A DNA stretch of 57,351 nucleotides from Erythrobacter sp. (lineage in GTDB: Bacteria; Pseudomonadota; Alphaproteobacteria; Sphingomonadales; Sphingomonadaceae), in contig PNJY01000006.1 in the NCBI GenBank assembly GCA_013822125.1, forward strand, positions 1 through 57,351. The letters run 5' to 3'. The notes beneath the pieces were generated by a model. The model was not told where the DNA came from and ran no database searches. It saw only the letters and a list, made by a program, of their open reading frames with translations. The position numbers and the translations under genes were made by a program. Below are positions 35,195 through 43,285 of the stretch, in pieces. The first letter of the stretch is position 1. Every line of letters starts with the position of its first letter.

Positions 35195-36448
35195 TCAGCT
35201 CAGCCGGTCGCGGAAATCCTCGTACCCGAAACTTTTGACCTGTTCGAGAGCGTCGCTGTCGCTGTCCCACAGCCAGATCGAAGGCAGCGGCACACCGTTG
35301 AAAGTGTTGGTTTTGACCATCGAATAATGTGCCTGATCGAGAAAGGCGATCCGCTGCCCCGGCTCAGCTGGCACCGGCAGGCGGTAATCGCCGATAACAT
35401 CGCCCGCAAGACAGGAAGGGCCGCCCAAGCGGACGGGAGCCCCTGCGAAGGCAGGGGCCTCAGGCGATGAAGCGCCAGCGTCACTGAGGTCCCAGCCTTC
35501 GCTGGGACTCGCGGGAAGCTCGCCCTCCGAAAGCTCCCCCAGCATCGCAGGGCGATAGGGTGCCTCGATCACGTCGGGCATGTGGCAGGTGGCGGAAATA
35601 TCGGTCACCGCCACCGGCATGCCGTTCCAATGCGAATCGAGAACCGTGCCAACGAGGATGCCCGCGTCTAGCGCCACCGCCTCGCCCGGTTCGAGGTAGA
35701 TTTCCGCACCGGAATCCTCGGCCGCATCGCGCAGGAACTCGACCAGTTCCTCGCGCTGGTAATCGGCGCGGGTGATGTGGTGTCCACCGCCCATGTTAAT
35801 CCATTTGAGCTGACCGAACGCGGGTTCGATCGCGTCGAACACGCGGTCCCATGTCTGCCGGAGCGGCTCAAGGTCCTGTTCGCACAGATTGTGGAAATGC
35901 ACGCCATCGACCAGTTCCAACACCTCGGGCGTCAGCTGGTCGAGCGGGAAGCCGAGGCGGCTGCCGGGGCTGGAGGGGTCATAACGCGCCACTTCGCCGG
36001 TCGGCACTTGCGGGTTGAGCCTGAGGCCGATGTCGAAATGCTGGCCCGCCGCGCGCGCCGCCTCGAGGATCGGTGCGAAGCGCGCGATCTGCCCCGGCGA
36101 ATTGAAGATGATGTGATCGGACAGGCGGCAGATTTCCGCAAGATCGTCGGGCTTGTAAGCGGCGCAATAGGTGGCGATCTCGCCATCGTAGAATTCGGAG
36201 GCGAGCCGCGCCTCCCACAGGCCCGAAGTGCACACCCCGTCGAGATATTCGCCGATGATCGGGGCGACCGACCACATGGAGAACGCCTTCAGGGCAGCGA
36301 GCACCTTGATTCCCGCCGCGTCGCGAATATCGGCCAGCACCTGGCAATTGGCGCGCAGCTTGGCCGCATCGACCACGAATGCGGGGCTGTCGACCCGGTT
36401 GAGGTCGAAATGGGCGAAGGCGCCCGGATCGCCGGCTTTGGTTTGCAT
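35195..36448 (-). CDS. nspC: Carboxynorspermidine/carboxyspermidine decarboxylase with in-frame repeat insertion
   Basis: 417 residues, PLP enzyme of the alanine-racemase fold. The PLP lysine lies in VLAALKAFSMWSV. INMGGGHHITR and YLEPGEAVAL are further family motifs, as are TDISATCHMPDVIEAPYRP and the C-terminal DQAHYSMVKTNTFNG. It decarboxylates carboxyspermidine to spermidine. Residues about 313-337 (PSEGWDL ... APAFAG) are encoded by a palindromic repeat placed between MLGELSEG and VRLGGPSCLAGD, that is, just before the conserved catalytic-Cys region, with no loss of frame. The gene is separated from its partner dehydrogenase gene by a 480-bp element. Confidence 0.93.
   Translation of the reverse strand: MQTKAGDPGAFAHFDLNRVDSPAFVVDAAKLRANCQVLADIRDAAGIKVLAALKAFSMWSVAPIIGEYLDGVCTSGLWEARLASEFYDGEIATYCAAYKPDDLAEICRLSDHIIFNSPGQIARFAPILEAARAAGQHFDIGLRLNPQVPTGEVARYDPSSPGSRLGFPLDQLTPEVLELVDGVHFHNLCEQDLEPLRQTWDRVFDAIEPAFGQLKWINMGGGHHITRADYQREELVEFLRDAAEDSGAEIYLEPGEAVALDAGILVGTVLDSHWNGMPVAVTDISATCHMPDVIEAPYRPAMLGELSEGELPASPSEGWDLSDAGASSPEAPAFAGAPVRLGGPSCLAGDVIGDYRLPVPAEPGQRIAFLDQAHYSMVKTNTFNGVPLPSIWLWDSDSDALEQVKSFGYEDFRDRLS
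35437..35510. repeat. Palindromic repeat (CCAGC-cttc-GCTGG family) inside nspC
   Basis: About 74 bases with hairpins GCCCCTGC-gaag-GCAGGGGC and TCCCAGC-cttc-GCTGGGA; close match to 11725-11797 in the mutase gene, same orientation and same frame. Confidence 0.88.
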
Positions 36449-36470
36449 TTGTGACGTTTTGCCTTTTCTG

Positions 36471-36509
36471 GGTTCACGCAGAGATCGCGGAGGAAAGGAG
36501 GCCGCAAAG
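36471..36509 (+). repeat. Left terminal inverted repeat of the GxxExxY element
   Basis: Starts GGTTCACGCAGAG and continues with AGGAAAGGAGGCCGCAAAG. Matches the reverse complement of 36912-36950 at 32 of 39 positions. Confidence 0.75.
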
Positions 36510-36513
36510 AGAT

Positions 36514-36900
36514 TTATGTGGCAATGTGATTGTTGACCATGCGACGAATGCCTTCCTTCATTGTCGCACCCGAGAAATTGAGAAGCAGGCCTACGGGCTG
36601 CTTCATCAATCTCAAATAAGTAAGTAGCTGTTTTGCATGTGCCTTACTGAGCGTCTCTACGGCCTTGATCTCAAGGATTAGGCTATTTTCAACCAGAATA
36701 TCCAACTTGAACGCATTCTCGAAAAGATGGCCATCGAAAGTGATTGGGACCGGCACTTGCCGCGCTACCTTAAGCCCTCGTGATTCAAGACGCCCTGCCA
36801 GGACAATTTCGTAAACATTTTCAAACAGTCCGGGTCCCAGCTCGCGATGAATGCGGATTGCTTCGTCAATAACAATGCCGCTGATATCATCGCTACGCAT
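36514..36900 (-). CDS. GxxExxY protein (PD-(D/E)xK nuclease-like, PDDEXK_3)
   Basis: 128 residues from the ATG at 36900 (an in-frame GTG at 36912 is possible and would start inside the terminal repeat). The name-giving motif is GPGLFENVYE. Further on, KLDILVENSLILEIKAVE gives the D...ExK pattern of the PD-(D/E)xK nuclease superfamily, and the family's C-terminal QLLTYLRLMKQPVGLLLNF is present. The family's function is unknown. It is on the same strand as the polyamine genes around it but has a different, less GC-rich character (GGCTATTTTC, AATCTCAAATAAG), which suggests acquisition. The whole gene lies between inverted repeats. Confidence 0.88.
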   Translation of the reverse strand: MRSDDISGIVIDEAIRIHRELGPGLFENVYEIVLAGRLESRGLKVARQVPVPITFDGHLFENAFKLDILVENSLILEIKAVETLSKAHAKQLLTYLRLMKQPVGLLLNFSGATMKEGIRRMVNNHIAT

Positions 36901-36911
36901 CCGCTCGTCCA

Positions 36912-36950
36912 CTCTGCGAACTCTTTTCCTCTGCGCACTCTGCGTGAACC
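36912..36950 (-). repeat. Right terminal inverted repeat of the GxxExxY element
   Basis: Plus-strand sequence ends CTCTGCGCACTCTGCGTGAACC. It contains three CTCTGCG units (36912, 36929 and 36938) and lies 7 bases downstream of the dehydrogenase stop codon. Confidence 0.75.
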
Positions 36951-36957
36951 AAAAAGC

Positions 36958-38184
36958 TCAAAATTCCACCGGCCCGCCCAGCTCCTCCACGGTCCATGGC
37001 AGGCCATGCGCATTGAGCATGTCCATGAACGGATCTGGGTCCATCTGTTCGACGTTGAACACGCCGCCACCCCCGTTTGGGCCGCTCCATTTGCCGGTCA
37101 CCACCATCGCCGCGCCGATCATCGCCGGGACGCCTGTGGTATAGCTCACCGCCTGATTGCCGGTTTCCTCGTAAGCTGCCTCGTGCGAACAGATATTCCT
37201 GATATAGAACGTCTTCTCGCCCGATCCGTCAAGCGACTCGCCGGTGGCGATACAGCCGATATTGGTGTTGCCTTTGGTCGTTTCTCCCAGCGTTTCGGGC
37301 TTGGGTAGTACGGCGGCGAGGAATTGCAGCGGGATGATGTCGCGGCCCTGATATTTGACCGGCTCGATGCTGGTCATGCCGACATTCTGCAGCACAGTGA
37401 GATGGGTGATGTACTGGTCGCCAAAGGTCATCCAGAAGCGTGCCCGTTCCAGCTCCGGCACGAATTTGGCGAGGCTTTCCAGCTCCTCGTGATACATCAG
37501 GTACATGTTCTTCGGGCCAACGGCCTCGAAGTCGAACTCGACCCGGTTCGACATCGCCGGGGTTTCTACCCATTCACCGTTTTCCCAATGCCGCGCGGGC
37601 GCGGTCACTTCGCGAATGTTGATTTCAGGATTGAAATTGGTGGCGAAATGCTGGCCGTGGTCGCCGCCGTTGCAATCGAGAATGTCGAGCTGGCGGATGG
37701 TTTTCAGCTTGTGCTTCTTTAGCCACATCGTGAAAATACTGGTCACGCCCGGATCGAAGCCCGAACCGAGCAGCGCCATGATCCCCGCATCCTTGAAGCG
37801 GTCATGATAGGCCCACTGCCATGAGTATTCGAACTTCGCCTGATCCTTGGGCTCGTAATTGGCGGTGTCGAGATAGTTGACCCCGGCGACGAGGCAGGCA
37901 TCCATGATCGGCAAGTCCTGATAGGGCAGCGCAAGGTTGACCACGAGGCTGGGCTGAACCTTGCGGATCAGATTGACCATCGCCGGAACTTCCTCGGCGT
38001 CGATTTCGTAAGTAGCCACGTCCACGCCGGTGCGCGCCTTCACGCTGGCGGCGATGGCATCGCATTTGCTCTTCGTCCGGCTGGCGAGGTGGATATCGGA
38101 AAATATCTGATTCTGCAGCTGAGCCATCTTGTGGACGCAGACCGAGCTGACGCCGCCGGCACCGATTACCAGAACTGTAGACAT
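36958..38184 (-). CDS. Carboxynorspermidine/carboxyspermidine dehydrogenase (saccharopine dehydrogenase family)
   Basis: 408 residues. The N-terminal Rossmann motif is VLVIGAGGVSSVCVHKMA. Family segments include HLASRTKSKCDAIA, VNLALPYQDLPIMDACL, YLDTANYEP, GSGFDPGVT and ILDCNGGDHG. It reductively joins aspartate semialdehyde and putrescine to give carboxyspermidine, which NspC decarboxylates to spermidine. The order dehydrogenase - (element) - nspC - ornithine decarboxylase on one strand covers the whole route from ornithine. The substrate (putrescine vs diaminopropane) cannot be settled from sequence. Confidence 0.92.
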   Translation of the reverse strand: MSTVLVIGAGGVSSVCVHKMAQLQNQIFSDIHLASRTKSKCDAIAASVKARTGVDVATYEIDAEEVPAMVNLIRKVQPSLVVNLALPYQDLPIMDACLVAGVNYLDTANYEPKDQAKFEYSWQWAYHDRFKDAGIMALLGSGFDPGVTSIFTMWLKKHKLKTIRQLDILDCNGGDHGQHFATNFNPEINIREVTAPARHWENGEWVETPAMSNRVEFDFEAVGPKNMYLMYHEELESLAKFVPELERARFWMTFGDQYITHLTVLQNVGMTSIEPVKYQGRDIIPLQFLAAVLPKPETLGETTKGNTNIGCIATGESLDGSGEKTFYIRNICSHEAAYEETGNQAVSYTTGVPAMIGAAMVVTGKWSGPNGGGGVFNVEQMDPDPFMDMLNAHGLPWTVEELGGPVEF

Positions 38185-38246
38185 GAAGTGGTAACTCCTG
38201 AAACGAATCTTGCGTGCGCTTTAGGACAATGCGCTATGAGCGCAAA

Positions 38247-39209
38247 ATGATCCTTGATCCGAACATGATGCCGACTCGCGAAGGCGTGCTGCGCGCCGCG
38301 TGCAAGATCGCGGAAATCCTGCCGCCCACCCCGCTGCTCCCGATCAAAATCGGTGGCGTATCATGCTGGGTCAAGGCCGAGGTACTCCAGCCCGTGGGCG
38401 CCTTCAAGATCAGGGGCGGCTGGCACCGACTGAGCGATCTGGGTGCAGAGGAGCGCGCGCGCGGCGTGGTCGCCGTTTCCAGCGGAAATCATGCGCAGGG
38501 CGTGGCCTGGGCGGCGCAGCGACTGGGCATCCCCGCGACAATCGTCATGCCGCGCAACGCGCCTGAGGTGAAAATCGCCGCGACCCGCGCGCTCGGCGCC
38601 GAAGTGGTGCTTTACGAGCGCCCCGGCGAGGACCGTGACGAGGTCGCCGCGCGGCTGATCGCGCTGAGCGGCGCAACGCTGGTGCATGCCTTCGCGGACG
38701 CATGGGTGATCGAAGGGCAAGGCAGTGCCGGGATCGAGATCGCGGCACAATTGGGCTGCGAGCCGAGCCGCGTCGTCGCGCCCTGCGGCGGCGGCGGACT
38801 GGCGGCGGGGCTGGCGCTAGCCTGCCCGCAAAGCGCGATCGTGCCGGTCGAGCCCGAAGGCTGGGACATGGTCGGGCAATCGCTGGCCAAGGGCGAGATC
38901 GTTCGGGTTGCGAGCGACGCGCCTGCAACGATTTGCGATGCTCTCCAACCGCCCGCGACCAGGCCGATCAATCTGGCCGTGCTCAGCGGCCGCGCCGACC
39001 CGGGTGTGACGGTGAGCGATGAAGAGGTTCGCGCGGCGCAGCGTTTTGCCTTTTCGCGCCTGCACCTGGTGGTCGAACCGGGCGGCGCGGCAGCGCTGGC
39101 GGCAGCGCTTGCAGGCAAGGTTGCGCTCGATGCGCAAACCGTGATCATGCTGACCGGCGGCAATGTCGATCCGGCACAATATGCGCAGACGATTGCTACC
39201 TCAAATTGA
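38247..39209 (+). CDS. PLP-dependent threonine/serine dehydratase family protein
   Basis: 320 residues from the ATG at 38247; ATGs at 38229 and 38265 are alternatives. Fold type II PLP enzyme: the PLP lysine in GAFKIRGGWHRL, SSGNHAQGVAWAAQ, the phosphate-binding CGGGGLAAG, and EPGGAAALAAAL towards the end. It resembles catabolic threonine dehydratase or serine racemase without the regulatory ACT domain. Divergent from the carboxyspermidine dehydrogenase, with a 62-base gap. Physiological substrate uncertain. Confidence 0.86.
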   Translation: MILDPNMMPTREGVLRAACKIAEILPPTPLLPIKIGGVSCWVKAEVLQPVGAFKIRGGWHRLSDLGAEERARGVVAVSSGNHAQGVAWAAQRLGIPATIVMPRNAPEVKIAATRALGAEVVLYERPGEDRDEVAARLIALSGATLVHAFADAWVIEGQGSAGIEIAAQLGCEPSRVVAPCGGGGLAAGLALACPQSAIVPVEPEGWDMVGQSLAKGEIVRVASDAPATICDALQPPATRPINLAVLSGRADPGVTVSDEEVRAAQRFAFSRLHLVVEPGGAAALAAALAGKVALDAQTVIMLTGGNVDPAQYAQTIATSN

Positions 39210-39269
39210 GTTGCATTTGACAATCGTCTTTCTCTCTCGCAGTCTGCTCGGCAAGAGGGAGGAACCGAA

Positions 39270-39713
39270 ATGCAAGCCCAAATGCTCGCACCCGCTGCGG
39301 TGCTGATTGCCTGGTCGCTGATCGTGCTGTTCTGGCTGGCGGGAACACGCATTCCCGCGATGGCCAAGGCGGGAATCAAGGCCAATAACACCCCGCCGGG
39401 CGGGCGCGGCCAGAACCTCGACGGGGTCTTGCCCGACGATGTGCAATGGAAATCGCACAATTACACACATCTGATGGAGCAACCGACGTTGTTCTATGCC
39501 GCGGTGGTGATCATCGCGCTGATGGGAGCTGAGGCAGGCGACGTGCTGGCAGCATGGATTTATGTCGGCCTACGCGTCATCCATTCGGTCTGGCAGACCA
39601 CCGTCAACCGCATTCCGGTGCGCTTCTCGTTGTTCCTGCTATCAACTTGCGCGCTGGTCTATCTCGCCTATCGCGCGGTCCTTCTCACATTTTTTGCAAA
39701 TCCGGGAGCCTGA
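39270..39713 (+). CDS. MAPEG family membrane protein (first of a tandem pair)
   Basis: 147 residues, four hydrophobic segments, GGGAGGAA upstream of the ATG. The RIPAMAKAGI motif after helix 1, HNYTHLMEQPTLFYA and YVGLRVIHSVWQ are the conserved MAPEG pattern (membrane-associated proteins in eicosanoid and glutathione metabolism). The bacterial members' substrates are mostly unknown. Its stop is 2 bases before the next gene's ATG. The two neighbours are about the same length and clearly paralogous. Confidence 0.85.
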   Translation: MQAQMLAPAAVLIAWSLIVLFWLAGTRIPAMAKAGIKANNTPPGGRGQNLDGVLPDDVQWKSHNYTHLMEQPTLFYAAVVIIALMGAEAGDVLAAWIYVGLRVIHSVWQTTVNRIPVRFSLFLLSTCALVYLAYRAVLLTFFANPGA

Positions 39714-39715
39714 TC

Positions 39716-40156
39716 ATGATCGGAATGGATATTCTTCAACCCGTTGTCGCGCTGGCCGCGTGGACCATGGTCATGTGGGCGTGGATGTATGCCACGCGCA
39801 TTCCGGCGATGAGCCGCGCGGGTATTGACTCGACCAAGCTGGTCGGCACGACCGGAGCGAGCCTGCGCCAGAAACTGCCCGATGAAGTGAGCTGGAAAGC
39901 CGACAACTACAACCATCTGCACGAGGCACCTACGGTGTTCTATGCAGTGGCGATCGTTCTGGCGATCATCGGCCAGGGCGACGGGATCAACGCCATGCTC
40001 GCCTGGGCCTATGTCGCCCTGCGGGTGGTCCACTCGCTGGTGCAGGTCACCTTCAACAAGGTGCTGGTGCGCTTCTCGATCTTCTTCCTGTCAAGCCTGG
40101 TACTGATCGCGCTGGTCTTCCACGCGGCGATCCCGCTGTTCGACATTCATATCTGA
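39716..40156 (+). CDS. MAPEG family membrane protein (second of a tandem pair)
   Basis: 146 residues from the ATG at 39716 (CGGGAG upstream). RIPAMSRAGI, DNYNHLHEAPTVFYA and YVALRVVHSLVQ repeat the motifs of the preceding protein, with about the same helix layout. Tandem duplication followed by divergence is the simplest explanation; the two may form mixed trimers. Followed by a hairpin between converging genes. Confidence 0.85.
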   Translation: MIGMDILQPVVALAAWTMVMWAWMYATRIPAMSRAGIDSTKLVGTTGASLRQKLPDEVSWKADNYNHLHEAPTVFYAVAIVLAIIGQGDGINAMLAWAYVALRVVHSLVQVTFNKVLVRFSIFFLSSLVLIALVFHAAIPLFDIHI

Positions 40157-40164
40157 GACGGTGG

Positions 40165-40188
40165 GGAGGTCTTCTCCGGGAGACCTCC
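40165..40188. terminator. Hairpin between converging MAPEG and trxB genes
   Basis: GGAGGTCT (40165-40172) / AGACCTCC (40181-40188), perfect 8-bp stem with an 8-base loop, immediately next to the trxB stop and 8 bases after the MAPEG stop. No strong U-tract on either side. Likely a shared bidirectional end. Confidence 0.5.
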
Positions 40189-41160
40189 TCATTCCGCGGC
40201 GACCGCGGCAGGCTTGGCGAAATCCTGCGCGGCGAGGAAGCGTTCAGCATCGAGCGCGGCCATGCACCCCATGCCCGCCGCCGTCACCGCCTGGCGATAG
40301 GTATGGTCGGATACGTCACCGGCCGCGAACACGCCGGGGATCGCGGTGGCGGGCGAGCCCGGTTCGGTCAGCAGGTAGCCGTTCGCGTCGAGCGGCAACT
40401 TGCCCTTGAACAGTTCGGTCGCAGGCGAGTGGCCAATGGCGACGAAGGCACCATCGACCTCGATCGTCGATATTTCGCCCGTCTGCGTATCCTTGAGCAC
40501 GATATGGCTGAGCGTTCCGTTCTCGCCCGCCTCAAAGCTTTCGACCGCCTTGTTCCACAGCGTCGAAATCTTCGGATTGGCGAACATCCGTTCCTGAAGG
40601 ATCTTTTCCGAACGCAGTTCGTCGCGGCGGTGGATCAGGGTCACGTCATCCGAATGGTTGGTCAGGTATAGCGCTTCCTCGACCGCGGTATTGCCGCCAC
40701 CGATTACCGCCACCTTCTTGCCGCGAAAGAAGAACCCGTCGCAGGTTGCGCAGGCCGAAACGCCTTTGCCGCTCAGCTCCTGCTCTCCCGGGACGCCCAG
40801 CCATTTGGCCTGCGCACCGGTGGCGATGACCAGCGTATCGCCTATGTATTCATCGCCGCTGTCACCGATCGCGCGGAACGGAGCGCCGCCCTCCAAGTCG
40901 ACTTCGACAATCGTGTCCCACATCGTACGCGTGCCGACATGTTCCGCCTGCGCCTGCATCTGCTCCATCAGCCACGGGCCCTGGATGACATCGGCAAAGC
41001 CGGGATAGTTTTCGACATCGGTGGTGATGGTCAGCTGTCCGCCAGGTTGGAGGCCCTGCACGATGATCGGTTCGAGCATGGCGCGCGCGCCATAGATCGC
41101 GGCGGTGTACCCGGCCGGACCCGAACCGATGATGAGCATTTTCGTGCGATGGACTGCCAT
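40189..41160 (-). CDS. trxB: Thioredoxin-disulfide reductase
   Basis: 323 residues. FAD site GSGPAGYTAAIYGARA, redox pair CATCDG, NADPH site GGGNTAVEEAL with HRRDELR, and FAVGDVSD-like FAAGDVSDHTYRQ near the end. It reduces thioredoxin with NADPH. Typical low-molecular-weight bacterial form. Upstream of the phosphatase on the same strand, 67 bases apart. Confidence 0.95.
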   Translation of the reverse strand: MAVHRTKMLIIGSGPAGYTAAIYGARAMLEPIIVQGLQPGGQLTITTDVENYPGFADVIQGPWLMEQMQAQAEHVGTRTMWDTIVEVDLEGGAPFRAIGDSGDEYIGDTLVIATGAQAKWLGVPGEQELSGKGVSACATCDGFFFRGKKVAVIGGGNTAVEEALYLTNHSDDVTLIHRRDELRSEKILQERMFANPKISTLWNKAVESFEAGENGTLSHIVLKDTQTGEISTIEVDGAFVAIGHSPATELFKGKLPLDANGYLLTEPGSPATAIPGVFAAGDVSDHTYRQAVTAAGMGCMAALDAERFLAAQDFAKPAAVAAE

Positions 41161-41227
41161 TGAAACGGACCTCTAGTGCTTACGGAATCGAATTTGCCGC
41201 TTCATATGGGAAGCCTGGCCGCGCTTG

Positions 41228-42016
41228 TCACGCCACCAGTTTTGCGCGCAGCCGCTCTCGCCGTGTGTCATCCACCCCTATCACATCGGCAAGATAGCGA
41301 TCGAGCGTGCCATGCGCATCTTCGACCGTGGCGATATAGGTTTCGATGTATTCGGGCCGGACCTCGAGAAGATTGCGCACCGCCTCGTCGTCAAGCCGGC
41401 CATAGATCGCCTCAATCCGGGGCAGTGACTGCGCCTTGAGCACATCGAGCGAAGGCGCGCGGTTTGTCAGCAGGAATTCCTCGAGCAGATCGTCACGATG
41501 CACGCCCAGCGCATGAAGCAGCAGCGTCGCCGCAATTCCGGTGCGATCCTTGCCGGCAAAGCAATGGACAAGGCTACCCCCATCACGCTCGTCGAGCGCC
41601 GCGAAAAAGCGCCCGAACATCGTGATCATCGCCGGATTTTCGGGCATGCGGGTGAACACCGTGACCATTCGCTGGCGCGCGCGCTCGGCGCTCATCCCGG
41701 CCTCGCCCCCGGCCGCACCCGCGGCCTCATGGGGCGGTGAGCTGGTCGTTTCGCCTTCGTGGGCAATGACGTGCGCCCCGAAATCCTCGTGCCGACGGCA
41801 GGGGAAGGTCGCGCGCTCGCTGGCCCCCCGCAGGTCGATGATCGTGCGGATATCGAGCGCCTCAATCGCCGCCAGATCGCTTTCGCTGGCATCGAAATGC
41901 TGGCCCGAACGGAACAGCAGGCCGGTTTTCACCCGCCCGCCGCCCGCAGCCGGATATCCGCCATAATCGCGGAAATTGTGGATGCCCTCAGTCTTGAGAA
42001 ATGGATCGCGAATCAT
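41228..42016 (-). CDS. Tyrosine-protein phosphatase (Y_phosphatase3-like)
   Basis: 262 residues from the ATG at 42016 (MIRDPFLKTEGIHNFRDYGGY); a TTG at 42052 is possible. NFRDYGG and the active-site loop HCFAGKDRTGIAA (Cys-x5-Arg) define the family of bacterial protein-tyrosine/phosphoinositide phosphatases, with VPFTR-less but FLLTNRAP... C-terminal helices. The role (signalling or host-directed) is unknown. It ends near trxB and follows the acyl-CoA dehydrogenase gene after about 54 bases. Confidence 0.85.
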   Translation of the reverse strand: MIRDPFLKTEGIHNFRDYGGYPAAGGGRVKTGLLFRSGQHFDASESDLAAIEALDIRTIIDLRGASERATFPCRRHEDFGAHVIAHEGETTSSPPHEAAGAAGGEAGMSAERARQRMVTVFTRMPENPAMITMFGRFFAALDERDGGSLVHCFAGKDRTGIAATLLLHALGVHRDDLLEEFLLTNRAPSLDVLKAQSLPRIEAIYGRLDDEAVRNLLEVRPEYIETYIATVEDAHGTLDRYLADVIGVDDTRRERLRAKLVA

Positions 42017-42070
42017 GTTAGCGGCGATGGCAGGCCCGGCCGCAGGCGACAAGGCGATTGACCGTCCGCG

Positions 42071-43228
42071 TCAGTAACTACGCGGCAGGCCCAGCACATG
42101 CTCGGCCAGGTAACTGAGGATCAGATTGGTGCTGATCGGTGCAACGGTATAGAGCCGTGCTTCGCGGAACTTGCGCTCGACATCGTATTCCTCAGCAAAT
42201 CCGAAGCCTCCAAATGTCTGCACGCACATGTCGGCTGCCGCCCAACTCGCCTCGCTCGCCAGCAGCTTCGCCATGTTCGCCTCCGCGCCCGGATTGCCGC
42301 CCTGATCATAGACCCGCGCTGCATGGTGCACCATCAGCTCGGCCGCGCGCATCTGGGCATAGCAGCGAGCAATAGGGAACTGGACGCCCTGGTTCTGCCC
42401 GATCTGGCGGCCAAAAACCTGCCGTTCCTTGGCATATGCGGTTGCCTTGTCGATGAACCACTTGGCATCGCCAATGCATTCCGCAGCGATCAGGATGCGC
42501 TCGGCATTCATGCCGGAGAGGATATAGCGAAAGCCCTTGCCCTCCTCGCCAATCAGGCTCGATGCGGGGATGCGCATGTCATCGAAGAACACTTCGCAGG
42601 TCGAATGGTTCATCATCGTGCGGATCGGCTTTATGGTGAGGCCGTTGCCGACGACCTTGCGCATGTCGACGAGGAAGATCGACAGCCCTTCGGTCTTGCT
42701 CTTCACGGCCTCGCGCGGGGTGGTGCGCGCCAGCAGCAGCATAAGGTCGGAATGTTCCGCGCGGCTGGTCCAGATCTTCTGACCGTTGACGACATATTCA
42801 TCGCCGTCCTTGACCGCCACGGTGCGCAAACTCAGCGTATCAGTGCCGCTGGCGGGTTCCGACACGCCGAACGCCTGGAGCCGCAATTCGCCGCTGGCAA
42901 TCCCGGGCAGATAGGCCCGTTTCTGCTCCTCGCTGCCGAATCTGAGCAGCGTGTTCATGATATACATCTGCGCGTGCGCCGATGCGCCATTGCAGCCCGA
43001 AGCCTGGATTTCCTCCATGATCGCCGCAGCTGCGTCGAGCCTGAGCCCCGAACCGCCGAATTCCTCAGGGATAAGCGCGGCAAGAAAGCCGGCGCGGGTA
43101 AGGGCATCGACGAATTCGCTGGGATAGGCGCGCGATCGATCCTTCTCGCGCCAGTATTCGCCGGGAAAATCGGCGCATAGTGCCCGGACCGCACGGCGGA
43201 TCTCGGTGATGTCTTCGGATTCGCCCAT
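42071..43228 (-). CDS. Acyl-CoA dehydrogenase
   Basis: 385 residues from the ATG at 43228. Conserved segments: IPEEFGGSGL, QAFGVSEPASGTDT, GQKIWTSRAEHSD (FAD/substrate site), RQVFGRQIGQNQGVQF, QTFGGFGFAEEYDVERKFREARLYTVAPIS. The C-terminal catalytic-base region looks typical of the general acyl-CoA dehydrogenase family. It performs the first, FAD-linked step of acyl-CoA beta-oxidation; chain length preference not readable. It lies 57 bases from the start of the nar cluster's last gene. Confidence 0.9.
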   Translation of the reverse strand: MGESEDITEIRRAVRALCADFPGEYWREKDRSRAYPSEFVDALTRAGFLAALIPEEFGGSGLRLDAAAAIMEEIQASGCNGASAHAQMYIMNTLLRFGSEEQKRAYLPGIASGELRLQAFGVSEPASGTDTLSLRTVAVKDGDEYVVNGQKIWTSRAEHSDLMLLLARTTPREAVKSKTEGLSIFLVDMRKVVGNGLTIKPIRTMMNHSTCEVFFDDMRIPASSLIGEEGKGFRYILSGMNAERILIAAECIGDAKWFIDKATAYAKERQVFGRQIGQNQGVQFPIARCYAQMRAAELMVHHAARVYDQGGNPGAEANMAKLLASEASWAAADMCVQTFGGFGFAEEYDVERKFREARLYTVAPISTNLILSYLAEHVLGLPRSY

Positions 43229-43285
43229 GCCTCGGCCCCTTTTGCCCAAGGCAGTCACCATAAAGCCCGAGCGGAGCGACGCGCT

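Larger units (their letters stand above)
36471..36950. mobile_element. 480-bp element with ~39-bp terminal inverted repeats carrying a GxxExxY gene
   Basis: Left end 36471-36509 and right end 36912-36950 (reverse-complemented) share 32 of 39 bases, beginning with an identical GGTTCACGCAGAG. Each end also has internal short repeats of the type CGCAGAG/CGCGGAG. The only gene between the ends is the GxxExxY gene. The right end begins 7 bases after the carboxyspermidine dehydrogenase stop, and the left end is 22 bases before the nspC start. The element therefore sits exactly between two same-strand genes of one pathway. No target-site duplication is obvious and there is no transposase. Confidence 0.6.

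Noticed and set aside
39217-39222. TTGACA as a -35 element for the MAPEG genes
   Set aside because: No acceptable -10 hexamer at 16-18 bases downstream; could be chance.
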